A stretch of DNA of 64,000 nt from contig JBPRGG010000042.1 of the NCBI GenBank assembly GCA_051418075.1, positions 14,133 through 78,132 of the forward strand, written 5' to 3'. Positions 43,865 to 53,500 of this stretch are shown one piece after another (positions within the stretch are counted from its first letter, which is position 1; each line of letters begins with the position of its first letter). Below the pieces are notes generated by a model. That model was given only the letters and a program-made list of their open reading frames with translations, was not told the origin of the DNA and ran no database searches. Position numbers and translations under genes: made by a program. This DNA comes from JBPRGG01 sp051418075 (lineage in GTDB: Bacteria; Bacteroidota; Bacteroidia; Cytophagales; Cyclobacteriaceae).

Positions 43865-45091
43865 ATGAACTATGTACAGCTTGTGAAGCGGTATCCCAAT
43901 TATTTGTCCTATGGGTTCCTTCACTATTTTTTTTCCAGCATTGGTCAGACTTTTCTGATTAGCTTGTTTGTACCCTATTTCAGCAAGGATATACAGATCA
44001 CCAATAATACGTTTAGCCTGCTATATGGTTTTGCTACTGTTAGCAGTGCTTTCATGCTTCCCTGGGCCGGTGGCTTAATTGACCGGATCAAGCTGCGTTA
44101 CTCCAGCATTTTAAATGGCTTGCTAATTGGCAGCTTTTGCCTGGTCGTTTCTTTCAGTCAGAATATATTTGTTCTTTTTGCCGGTATTTTAGGCGTTCGA
44201 TTCGCCGGACAGGGAATTATGATCCTGATAGGCTCCACAGCTATAGCCCGTTATTTTGGCCCAGATCGGGGTAAGGCGCTATCTTTATCCGGTCTGGGTA
44301 TTTCAGTAGCGGAATCTATGTTGCCTGTTTTGGTCATCAGTTTGATTAATCAAATAGGCTGGCCCCATACCTGGAGACTATTGGGTTTAGCCATTGCATT
44401 GACCTTTATACCTTTAAGTCTTTTACTGGTAAAGAAAAACAACCCTTTTCAAATGGCAGGTAAACAGGAGGAAGCTAGTGGTAAAGGCCCGGTTAAAAGC
44501 GCCACCCGCAAGGATGTATTAAAGGACCGTCACTTTTATTTTCTGGTGCCATTGTTGCTTTTTCTGCCATTTTTTATCACCGGGATGTTTATTCATCAAA
44601 ACCTGCTGGCCCAGATAAAAGGCTGGAGCATGGAATGGATGGCTACCTGTTTTGTTGGATTTGGATTGGTTCGGATATTGACCAGCCTGCTGGCAGGTCC
44701 ACTAATTGATAAACTGAGTGCCCAGAAAGTGTTTGTTTTTTACCTGATGCCTTTGGGACTGGGCCTGATATTACTTTTATTGGGTGATTCCAGATGGCTG
44801 GCTATGGGATATATGATCTTGCTGGGAATCACTGGTAGCTTAAGTTCCCTTACCAGTACTGCATTATGGGCAGAGATCTATGGGGTTCATCATTTTGGGG
44901 CCATTAAAAGTATGGTTACTACTATGATGGTTTTCTCTACAGCTATTGGGCCTGTGGCCATCGGTTGGTTCATGACTTCTGCTGATAAACTCAATTGGCT
45001 GCTGGTGATTTCGTTAATCATTATTTTTATTCTGTCCGGCTTAGCTTATTTTGGTGTAAAACAGATCAGTCGTAAAAATGCCTACTCATAG
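43865..45091 (+). CDS. Major facilitator superfamily transporter
   Basis: 408 residues from ATG 43865 (MNYVQLVKRYPNYLSYGFLH); an upstream in-frame ATG at 43817 is an alternative. Twelve predicted helices in two halves, with a cytoplasmic loop ~195-235. Motif A-like GGLIDRIKLRYSSILNG and its second-half counterpart AGPLIDKLSAQKVFVFYLM. Similar to OFA/NNP-like MFS families (FGPDRGKALSLSGLGISVAE). Substrate unknown. The stop overlaps the end of the EF-hand pseudogene on the other strand. Confidence 0.88.
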   Translation: MNYVQLVKRYPNYLSYGFLHYFFSSIGQTFLISLFVPYFSKDIQITNNTFSLLYGFATVSSAFMLPWAGGLIDRIKLRYSSILNGLLIGSFCLVVSFSQNIFVLFAGILGVRFAGQGIMILIGSTAIARYFGPDRGKALSLSGLGISVAESMLPVLVISLINQIGWPHTWRLLGLAIALTFIPLSLLLVKKNNPFQMAGKQEEASGKGPVKSATRKDVLKDRHFYFLVPLLLFLPFFITGMFIHQNLLAQIKGWSMEWMATCFVGFGLVRILTSLLAGPLIDKLSAQKVFVFYLMPLGLGLILLLLGDSRWLAMGYMILLGITGSLSSLTSTALWAEIYGVHHFGAIKSMVTTMMVFSTAIGPVAIGWFMTSADKLNWLLVISLIIIFILSGLAYFGVKQISRKNAYS

Positions 45092-45279
45092 TTCTCCTTT
45101 TTCAATTAAACCATCTCCATCTGCATTTCTGAAAAAATTATGGCGTAGTTCTTCCTCGGTAATTTTGTGATCCTGATCCAGATCCCAATGTTCGAATAAG
45201 AGGTTGTGGGGTTTGCTTTCAACTCCTCCCGGTCAATGATGTTTTCCAGGTTGGCATCCCATTCCTGAAAGCTGCCCAT
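45086..45279 (-). pseudogene. EF-hand calcium-binding protein gene broken by a frameshift
   Basis: From ATG 45279 one frame reads MGSFQEWDANLENIIDREEL then leaves coding sense. From about 45216 another frame reads LLFEHWDLDQDHKITEEELR and ends NADGDGLIEKGEL-stop (45086-45088). Together they give three EF-hand loops: DANLENIIDREE, DLDQDHKITEEE and NADGDGLIEKGE, each with acidic or Asn ligands at positions 1, 3, 5 and Glu12. The frame break lies near 45210-45235. No upstream part or signal peptide is seen, so the gene is probably also truncated. A sequencing error at the break is an alternative. Confidence 0.75.
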
Positions 45280-45444
45280 AGCATCTTAATCATAACTCAA
45301 AAAGCAGTTCATACCATCGCAAATAAAAATCTTTATATATTAAGTACTTAAAACTGAGATTTGTTAAAGATCATAACTCTCATCATGACTCTTTCAAATT
45401 TGCCAAAAAGGTTTATTTTTGCCCTGATCAAATACAGGAATACG
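45092..45444. other. Gap between MFS and ArsC-like genes, mostly an EF-hand pseudogene
   Basis: Nearly all of 45092-45279 is the frameshifted EF-hand remnant. The rest (45280-45444) is AT-rich upstream DNA for the ArsC-like gene, with no other feature seen. Confidence 0.5.
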
Positions 45445-45783
45445 ATGAAGATTTATCATAATCCCCGTTGCGCCAAAAGCAGGAAGACACTTCAGCTCAT
45501 TAAAGATCGGGGGGTGGAACCAGAGGTCATTGAATATCTTAAACAACCTCTTACCGATTTTGAGTTGGAGGAGATTTTAAAAAAATTGGATATGAAACCA
45601 GAGCAATTGATCCGTAAAGGAGAAAAAATTTATAAAGAACATTTTAAAGGAAATAAATTGTCCACAGATCAATGGATATTGGCTATGGTGGAGAATCCTA
45701 TTCTGATAGAGCGTCCTATCGTGGTGAAAGGAGAAAAGGCAGTTTTAGGTCGTCCTCCTGAAAATGTAAATGAACTATTCTAA
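45445..45783 (+). CDS. ArsC/Spx-family arsenate reductase-like protein
   Basis: 112 residues from ATG 45445, which begins directly at the family motif MKIYHNPRCAKSRKTLQLI; the upstream open frame is not conserved-looking. The catalytic cysteine is in NPRCAKSR (Cys9). IEYLKQPLTDFELEEILKKL and ERPIVVKGEKAVLGRPPENV (with the RP-I...GRPP pattern) match glutaredoxin-dependent ArsC/YffB proteins. Arsenate reductase or a related thiol reductase; not proven which. The stop overlaps the hemE start (TAATG), so translation is coupled. Confidence 0.88.
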   Translation: MKIYHNPRCAKSRKTLQLIKDRGVEPEVIEYLKQPLTDFELEEILKKLDMKPEQLIRKGEKIYKEHFKGNKLSTDQWILAMVENPILIERPIVVKGEKAVLGRPPENVNELF

Positions 45784-46820
45784 TGTTGAAAAATGACTTA
45801 CTGCTTCGGACTTTAGCTGGTGAACCGACTGAAAGAACCCCGGTTTGGCTGATGAGACAAGCTGGTAGAATTCTGCCGGAATACCGAAGATTAAGAAATA
45901 AGGTCAGTGGTTTTCTGGAATTGGTACAAACACCATCGTTAGCAGCAGAAGTGACCATTCAGCCGGTAGACCATCTGGATGTTGATGCTGCTATTATTTT
46001 TTCCGATATCCTGGTGATCCCTGAAGCGATGGGATTAAAATATGAGATGGTAGAGAAGCGAGGACCTGTATTTCCCCGGACAATTCAATCAGCTCAGGAT
46101 ATCACTCAACTAAGAAAAGTCAACCCGGAGAGTGAATTACATTATGTGCTGGAAGCCATCAGCATTACCAAAAAAGCATTAGATGGGCGTGTACCATTAA
46201 TAGGATTTGCCGGAGCTCCATGGACCATTTTCGCTTATATGATTGAAGGAAAAGGCAGTAAAACATTTTCCCAGGCCCGTAAAATGCTTTATACCCAGCC
46301 TGAATTATCCCATCAATTACTTGAGCTGATCAGCCAAAGTACGATAGCTTATTTAAAAGCCCAAATAAAAGCAGGTGCCGACCTGGTACAGCTATTTGAT
46401 TCATGGGCTGGTATCCTGCCTCCGGGACAATACAGAGAATTCTCTTTGAAGTATATAACTGAAATTTGCCAGGCTGTCAATGAAGCCCCGGTAACCGTGT
46501 TTGCCAAAGGTGCCTGGTTTGCCCTGGAAGAATTAAGTAGCATCCAATGCCAAACTATTGGCCTGGACTGGAATATGGATGCTGGTCAGGCCAGGAAAAT
46601 TGTGGGGCCACACAAACTGTTACAGGGGAATCTGGACCCTTGTGCACTTTATGGAACTTATGCTTCCATTGAAACAGAAACTAAAAAAATGCTTGATTCT
46701 TTTGGGCCATATGGGCATATTGCCAATCTGGGACATGGAGTTTATCCGGATATAAAGGCAGACAAGGTACAATGCTTTATCAATACAGTAAAGGAATATA
46801 GCAGCAAGATCAGAAAATAA
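45783..46820 (+). CDS. hemE: Uroporphyrinogen decarboxylase
   Basis: 345 residues. Signatures RTPVWLMRQAGRILPEYR at ~19-36 (MRQAGR 24-29), IIFSDILVIPEAMG, GFAGAPWTIFAYMIEGKGSK, LGHGVYPDI. It decarboxylates uroporphyrinogen III to coproporphyrinogen III in haem synthesis. Start overlaps the ArsC-like stop; its 3' end overlaps the convergent trkH by 11 bases. Confidence 0.95.
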   Translation: MLKNDLLLRTLAGEPTERTPVWLMRQAGRILPEYRRLRNKVSGFLELVQTPSLAAEVTIQPVDHLDVDAAIIFSDILVIPEAMGLKYEMVEKRGPVFPRTIQSAQDITQLRKVNPESELHYVLEAISITKKALDGRVPLIGFAGAPWTIFAYMIEGKGSKTFSQARKMLYTQPELSHQLLELISQSTIAYLKAQIKAGADLVQLFDSWAGILPPGQYREFSLKYITEICQAVNEAPVTVFAKGAWFALEELSSIQCQTIGLDWNMDAGQARKIVGPHKLLQGNLDPCALYGTYASIETETKKMLDSFGPYGHIANLGHGVYPDIKADKVQCFINTVKEYSSKIRK

Positions 46821-48069
46821 ACAAATCATTTTTACTGGCAGCCAGTAAAGTTTCCCTCTCCTGATACATCCAGTGATAGCCCAGGCATACTAGTCCAAAT
46901 CTACCCAGGATCATATTGAGCATGAGGATTATCTGACTAAAAGGTTGTAGAGATGATACTTGAAGGCTTTCCAAACCAGTCGTGCTAAAACTGGAAAACT
47001 GCAGGAATAGGATTTGCCAGCCGGATTGATTTTCCAATAAAAATATTATTAAAAATCCTGTCAGATTATATAAAAATACCCAAATTAACAACTTACCTGC
47101 TAGATTTCTTATTTTTTTCCCTGCCTTACTGGCTGGACGCAGCTGAACCAGGTAAATGGTAACAGTTTTAATTCCTCCGGCCAGAGAAACAGGCGAACCA
47201 CCTATGAACATTAATATAATTAAAATCAATATACTTAGCCATTGCAATTGAGATACATCAAAAGTTGAAAAACCTGTAGTTCTGGCACTGGCGGCATTAA
47301 AAAGGGCCATGATGATATTTTCTACTGTTCTTTGACTATCCAGCGTTTTTTTGTTCTCAAGCCCAAAAATTATAATAGTACTGGCAATAAGCAGAAAAGA
47401 AGAAAAGAAAAGGGCTATTTTAGTGCCTGCGCGCCAGTCGATCTTAGGATTTTTTAATCGTTTCCGCAATTCAGCCCGGTTGAATAAATTATTCCAGCTA
47501 AAATAACCAAGTCCTCCTATGATCAGAGGAAGTAAAAGTGCGATCTGACTAATAAAAGACGCTTTAACGGCTTCTCCGGAAAACCCAAGGGAGAAGGTAG
47601 TGAAGCCGGCCTGGCAGAAGGCAGAAGCACTGTGAAAAAAAGAAACCAATGCCTTTTGCTGTAAAGATGCAAAGGGTATTCGGGTATCCCAGGTCATAAA
47701 TACCGGGATGGAAAAAACTAATTCCAGCAGGATTAGCAGCCAGGTAATATTTAAAAATATATCCCAAAATGGCCTTGGTTGACCCTTGACCTGCAGCGCC
47801 AGAGCAATTACAAAAGAGAGATGAAAAATGGCTACAGTTTGAAAAAGGATTAATAGCAGAACCTTACCTCCTCGTATTGATTCCCAACTATCCAGGCCGA
47901 TACCAGTTAGGGTAACCAGGCTGATGGTATTGAAAAGAACTTCCAAAAAATTACCAGAAGAGTTATTCCCGGGATATACTTTTAAAACCAGAAAAACGAA
48001 AATTGTCAAACTTAATCCAGTCAACAGGTACTTTTTCAGCAATCCCTGGTTGGCTGACTTTAGCTCCAT
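46810..48069 (-). CDS. TrkH/KtrB family potassium uptake permease
   Basis: 419 residues with about ten transmembrane helices in TM1-pore-TM2 repeats. Four pore-loop segments can be seen: SLVTLTGIGLDS, SASAFCQAGFTTFS, NAASARTTGFSTFD, SSFSTTGLESL, each with the selectivity glycine. Length fits KtrB better than the ~480-residue TrkH. It imports K+ with Na+ or H+. The cytoplasmic KtrA/TrkA gene is not next to it. Its start overlaps the rfaE1 stop by 10 bases. Confidence 0.88.
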   Translation of the reverse strand: MELKSANQGLLKKYLLTGLSLTIFVFLVLKVYPGNNSSGNFLEVLFNTISLVTLTGIGLDSWESIRGGKVLLLILFQTVAIFHLSFVIALALQVKGQPRPFWDIFLNITWLLILLELVFSIPVFMTWDTRIPFASLQQKALVSFFHSASAFCQAGFTTFSLGFSGEAVKASFISQIALLLPLIIGGLGYFSWNNLFNRAELRKRLKNPKIDWRAGTKIALFFSSFLLIASTIIIFGLENKKTLDSQRTVENIIMALFNAASARTTGFSTFDVSQLQWLSILILIILMFIGGSPVSLAGGIKTVTIYLVQLRPASKAGKKIRNLAGKLLIWVFLYNLTGFLIIFLLENQSGWQILFLQFSSFSTTGLESLQVSSLQPFSQIILMLNMILGRFGLVCLGYHWMYQERETLLAASKNDLFIF

Positions 48070-49049
48070 ATTTTATGTTTTAGGGCTTCATTTAGTAATC
48101 GTTCTTTATCGATAGGTACTACGCCTAAATGCTCACATACCAATCCTCCACCCAGATTTGACAGCCCGGCTATCTGTTTTAAGGGCAATTCCAGTGCCAC
48201 CGCTAAAGCTGCAATACTTACCACTGTATCACCTGCTCCGGACACATCAGATATATTTCTGAGATGGGCTGGCAGGTGATATTTTTCCCGGGGCCCGTCA
48301 ATAAAAACCCCTTGTCCAGATAAAGTCAGCAGTGCAATTTCCGGCCTAAGTACTTCCTTCAGCTTCTTTACCGCATCTTCCAGTGCACTGGTTTGACTGG
48401 ATAAGAAATCAAGTTTTAGCCCTTCTTTGATCTCCTTTAGGTTGGGTTTGAATAAGGTAGTATCTTTAAAATCAAGAAAATGGCGCTTCTTGGGATCTAC
48501 CACAGTAGGTTTGCCGGCAGATCTGGCCAGGTCTAAGGATTTCCTGATAAATTGGCTGGTCAGGCAGCCTTTATCATAGTCCTGATAAATTACCACATCA
48601 CATTGTGGCAGTAGTTCCTTAAATCCAGCTTGAAGTTGTTTTTCGTCAGCTTCATGCAAATCAGTTTCTATTTCCCTGTCAATACGCAGGATCTGCTGAG
48701 TGGCTGATAGTACCCTTTCCTTAACAGTGGTAACCCGCTCCTCACTTTGTATGATACCCTTTGCTGAAATATTTCTTTTTTGTAAAAGTTTGATAAATTC
48801 CTGGCTGTCAGTATCGTGACCTATAACTGAACATAGCAGAGGGGTTGCTCCCATAGCCTGGATGTTTAATGCTACATTGGCCGCTCCTCCCAGTCTGGTC
48901 TCTTTTTTCTTAATGCTGACTATGGGAACGGGTGCTTCTGGTGAAATTCTTTCCACTGTGCCCCAGATGTAGGAATCTATCATTACATCGCCTACGATCA
49001 ATACTTTTAGTTGATCAAACCTATGAAAAATTTCCTGCAGGTAGGACAT
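48060..49049 (-). CDS. rfaE1: D-glycero-beta-D-manno-heptose-7-phosphate kinase-type PfkB kinase (RfaE1)
   Basis: 329 residues of the PfkB/ribokinase fold. VLIVGDVMIDSYIWGTVERI near the N-terminus, GGAANVALN at 54-62, DPKKRHFLDFKDTTLFKPN, and the catalytic motif SDVSGAGDTVVS near 270. The start and the SPEAPVPIV segment are typical of the RfaE/HldE kinase domain of LPS-heptose synthesis. The separate cytidylyltransferase domain is absent, so this is the single-domain form. Overlaps trkH by 10 bases, implying co-transcription. Confidence 0.88.
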   Translation of the reverse strand: MSYLQEIFHRFDQLKVLIVGDVMIDSYIWGTVERISPEAPVPIVSIKKKETRLGGAANVALNIQAMGATPLLCSVIGHDTDSQEFIKLLQKRNISAKGIIQSEERVTTVKERVLSATQQILRIDREIETDLHEADEKQLQAGFKELLPQCDVVIYQDYDKGCLTSQFIRKSLDLARSAGKPTVVDPKKRHFLDFKDTTLFKPNLKEIKEGLKLDFLSSQTSALEDAVKKLKEVLRPEIALLTLSGQGVFIDGPREKYHLPAHLRNISDVSGAGDTVVSIAALAVALELPLKQIAGLSNLGGGLVCEHLGVVPIDKERLLNEALKHKIWS

Positions 49050-49143
49050 GGTTTAGTGCAACAGGTTATCTTAAATTATCTAAATAAAGGCTAATAAATA
49101 ATTGGAGGCTCAGGACTCCGCCCCAAATTATAAGGATCTATTA

Positions 49144-50340
49144 TTATTTAAGTAGTGATAGTTTTTCCTTGATCCTTTTCATCGCCTCTTTCAGGTGCTC
49201 ATCTGAAGCAGCATAAGAGATCCTGATACAATTGGGAGCACCAAAAGAATCGCCACCTACGGTGGAAACATGGGCTTTGGTGAGTAAATACATAGCCAGG
49301 TCATCTCCTGACTTAATTGTTGTTTCACCATCTGATTTGCCAAAATAGGCACTTATATCAGGAAAAATATAAAAGGCTCCGTTTGGCACATATGACTTAA
49401 TACCAGGAATATCTTTGATCATTTCCAATACCATGTCTCTTCTGGTCAGGTAAGTTTGGGCCATTTTCCGGGTAGGCTCCTTATCACCGGTTAAGGCAGC
49501 CAGGGCAGCCCGCTGAGCTATACCATTAATGCCAGAGGTAAATTGGCCTTGCATTTTAGAGCAAGCTTTGGCAATGGGCAGAGGGGCTGAAATATAACCT
49601 ACTCTCCAGCCGGTCATGGCTGCACCCTTGGAAAAACCATTCACAGTAACAGTCCTTTCATGTAATTCGGGAAAAGCCCCAATGCTGACATGTTTTCCGG
49701 AAAAATTAATGTATTCATAGATTTCATCAGCAATCACATAGATGTCCTGGTGTTTGGCCAGCACGTCTTTAATGGCGGATAATTCTTCCTGACTAAAAAC
49801 CGCACCGGTGGGATTACATGGAGAAGAAAACAAAACTGCCTTGGTCTTACTGGTAATGGCTTGCTCCACCTGAGCTGCCGTAGCTTTGAAATTATTTTCA
49901 ATACCACCTTCCACAAAAACAGGTTTACCTTCTGCTAAAATGACAATATCGGCATAACTTACCCAATAAGGGGTCAGAATGATCACTTCATCTCCCGGAT
50001 TGAGCAGGCAAAAAATAGCGTTGGCTATTGAATGTTTGGCTCCGTTGGAAACCACAATATTTTCTGGTTTGGCCGGGATATTGTTTTCCTGGTTCAACTT
50101 ATCTGCAATGGCTTTTCGTAAATCAGGGTAACCTGGAACCGGAGGATAGGAAAAGTAGGCTCCTTCATCAATAGCTTCCTTGGCGGCCTCCTGAATATGT
50201 TTTGGGGTTTTAAAATCCGGTTCTCCTAAGCTCAGACTGATTACATCTACACCTTTTGCTTTCAATTCCCGGGCTTTCTGAGCCATGGCTATGGTAGCCG
50301 ATTCTGCTATTGAATTGATACGATTTGATAATTGAATCAT
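49144..50340 (-). CDS. Class I pyridoxal-phosphate aminotransferase (aspartate aminotransferase-like)
   Basis: 398 residues. SLSLGEPDFKTPKHI, SSPCNPTGAVFS (Asn176), ADEIYEY (Asp205), and NGFSKGAAMTGWRVGY with the PLP lysine at 238. The pattern is that of the AspC-like Igamma subgroup. It transfers amino groups between amino acids and 2-oxo acids; aspartate is likely but not proven. A TATTTTTG -7 box lies on the minus strand at 50374-50367, 27 bases upstream. Confidence 0.92.
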   Translation of the reverse strand: MIQLSNRINSIAESATIAMAQKARELKAKGVDVISLSLGEPDFKTPKHIQEAAKEAIDEGAYFSYPPVPGYPDLRKAIADKLNQENNIPAKPENIVVSNGAKHSIANAIFCLLNPGDEVIILTPYWVSYADIVILAEGKPVFVEGGIENNFKATAAQVEQAITSKTKAVLFSSPCNPTGAVFSQEELSAIKDVLAKHQDIYVIADEIYEYINFSGKHVSIGAFPELHERTVTVNGFSKGAAMTGWRVGYISAPLPIAKACSKMQGQFTSGINGIAQRAALAALTGDKEPTRKMAQTYLTRRDMVLEMIKDIPGIKSYVPNGAFYIFPDISAYFGKSDGETTIKSGDDLAMYLLTKAHVSTVGGDSFGAPNCIRISYAASDEHLKEAMKRIKEKLSLLK

Positions 50341-50366
50341 GATTATACGGTTTAAATTTGCGGGTT

Positions 50367-50374
50367 CAAAAATA
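50367..50374 (-). promoter_or_regulatory. Candidate -7 promoter element (TATTTTTG) of the aminotransferase gene
   Basis: Perfect TAnnTTTG match on the minus strand, 27 bases before the ATG. No TTG at the right distance upstream was found. Confidence 0.4.
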
Positions 50375-50553
50375 GGGATTTAGGCTATCAGTTACTAAAA
50401 GAAACAAAAATTTTTATTTTGGCATCTACTCTCTCAATGAAAAAATGAGGCAGGTTTTTTCTGCAATTTAATTTCAATATTTTTGTAAATGGGGTTGAGC
50501 CGAAATTATCAGCCAAAGCCTGCCCCTGATTTTCTAACAATTAATAGGTGAAT

Positions 50554-53500
50554 TTAAAAGCCTTCGGTCTCGTTGGTGATCTCTTTTTCTTCTACTTCCT
50601 GGGGTAGCAGATCTTCAGTAGTTTTAGGTTCCTGGGCTGCCACACTCATATTATAAGGATCGTCCAGACCCAAATAGACCTTTCGGAACCGGTTTACATA
50701 GCTCAATGCCTCAGCAATATCGCCCGGAACAAATACGTACTCTCCCAGTTTGGCCTTGTTTACATTGGTTTTACCAGCCACAACTTCATTGAAGTCATCA
50801 TTGCCGGATGATACAACCAATCTGTTTTCCATATAACTAAAGTGATACCATGCTACTGGTGAAGCCTGAATGAAAATATTGAACATTGTTCCGTTAGGTG
50901 TGCGTCGAATTTCCAGGAAGCCATCCAGCATGGCATTAATATCCTGTTTAAGAATATTGGACAGACCTAATTTTCCAGTGCTGTACCAGGCCTTGTTTTC
51001 TGGTGACCAGGTCAGGTTTACCTCTGAAAGCACCAGACTTTGAACCAATTGATTAGAAACTCCCCATAAGGGCATGTATTCTTCCTTATTCCTTCTTTCA
51101 TACTCTTTGGCATTATTCTCTCCAACTATTTCAGAAGCCTTATAAAGCAATGTAGTTTGATCCTGGTGTGCTTCGGCAGCGCCTAAACGTTCAACAATAT
51201 CAAAAATATCTGTCGACATGGAGGTAAGCGCCTCATTAGGGATGTCAAAATTAAAGGCCAGGAACGAATTAATATCAAAGATCCCGGTATTTATATTGCC
51301 TTTACCCAAACCTGAGGAATGTAAAGTGACTGTTTCAGTATTATCCATAAACTTCACCGGACCTTCGAAGGTAACATCACCCGTATTTTCATTGTAGGTA
51401 AATACTTTACCACTGTAATTAACGCCACTGGTTTTAAGGGTATCTACAATCTGGAAAAGATCTTTTTGCTGATTATATGATAACATACCACCTGGTGTGA
51501 AGAAATCCAGATCACCAGGAGTAAGACGGTCTGTTACAAATGTTGCATACAAGCTGTCTGTACGATTGTGGAAGTGTAAGCCGGCAGTTAATGGTTCATT
51601 CCTATCGGTCACGCTGGTGGCAAAATCAAACCGTACTTCTTGTCGTTCGGCATTCCCACTGTAATATTTGATCCAGGTATTATAATCGGGTATCTTTTGA
51701 AAATCAAGTTTGACAAATCCATCTAACTCCAGGGGTTTTTTAATGGCATACATTTTGGCTTCTCCTTTAAAAATCATACCTGGTGATATCTCAAGATTAT
51801 CTTCATTAGTTACACTTCCACCGGAAACAGTATAGAGCTTTTTACCTCTTCTCTGGCTTTCATCTTCAGTAAGGTCAAACCGGCGGAAATCAATATTGAA
51901 GGTGTCTGATTCTGCATTGACAAATTGATAAGTAGCATTCCCGATAAATTTATTTCTTGATAAAATGTCAACAGTTCCGTCCACTAGTGTGTGATACTCG
52001 TTGAGGGTATCAATCACAATTGTAGTATTTTTTAATTGTCCCAGTTTGGCATTTTCCAGGATCAAAACCTTATTATTTTCGGGAGTAATTTTAGCATCTG
52101 CCACTTTTATATAAGGGATGCCTGATATATTCAATTCCAGATTACTGATGTCATATTCAGCTGCTGTGGCGCTGAAGGCCAGTGAATCGAGCTCCTTCCT
52201 GGTTGTATAAAAATAAGAGTTGGCAATATCCACATCTTCCGGCTTGGTCATGGTAACAGTTTTGTTTTCCAGATTCCAAACTGCTTTGGAAATGGAGGTT
52301 TTGTATTGCGCATAGGGGAAGTTAATGGCTGCTACTCCTTCAATTTCCGGATTGATTTCGGCAATATTATTAGTAAGGTCAAAATAAAGCCGTACATCAT
52401 CCCCGGCAAGGGCTGGTTTTTTGGGGTTATCTGACTTGATCTCAAATTTGGCGTGACGGGCCAAATAATCATTTTCCTTAAATGTGAATTCTTCAGATTC
52501 AGATTCAGATCCACGGGTAAATAGCTTACCGGAACCATACAACCCATTTTTATTAATTACTGTAGTACCATATAAAGAAGCCGTAGAATTATAATACTGG
52601 AATGGGAGGTCGATATTTTTCACGTACATACTATCTTCTCTGGGTAGCCAAAGCATCTCAAACTGTTCCACAGATACATCCGGAAAGCTGGCCGGACCTA
52701 AATCTCCCGCCCTCACCAGAGCATTGCTACCAACAGCCTTCACAGAATCAAGATAAAATGTGAATTGGTCAGATTCCAGCGTACTGGTAAGGTAGTCAAT
52801 ATTTCCATTGACCTGAAGGCCATTTTGATTTAATAATAACTGGTTATAAACTTTTCCGGTTCCCTGGTATAAATTGTATCCATCTTCCGGGATCTTATGG
52901 TTAAAACCCAGTGAATTGTCAGGCATTATGTGCAGGGTTTCTTCAAAATCCGGAAAAATGTCTCCCGAAATAAAACGCCCATTAAAACCGATAGCAGCGG
53001 GATCTGCCGAACTAAGACTGTCGATTTGGAAAGGTGGAATGACAAAATACACAGATTCATCATAAGCACTGTCCAGGACATTTTCATTGTTAAAATAGAC
53101 AACGGCACCTCTTTGTGCGTCAAAAGAAGGATAGTTGGGAAACTGTTGCCGTCCTGATTTGTTGTCTGGCTTATTAATGTATAAGGTTCCTTTAGTGCCC
53201 TCCAGTTCGGTAGAAAGACCGGAAAGAGCTTCGTTTCTGGAATCAAATGCGACCAGCTTGTTATCTACCAGCTGTCGTTTAATCTGATTTGTCTTTTCAT
53301 CTTTTACTTCTATATAGAATCGGATGGAATCAATTTGCTGTAGATCCACCAGAAAGCTGTCATATCGGAAAGTAAAATCCTTGCCCACAAATTCAAAATT
53401 ACCTGCAAAAAGTTGTCCATTGAACTTAAAATCCCGGTCATCAAGCAAAGTAATTGCACTTTGTTCGGGAAGAATGTATACATTTAGGGCTTTACTGATA

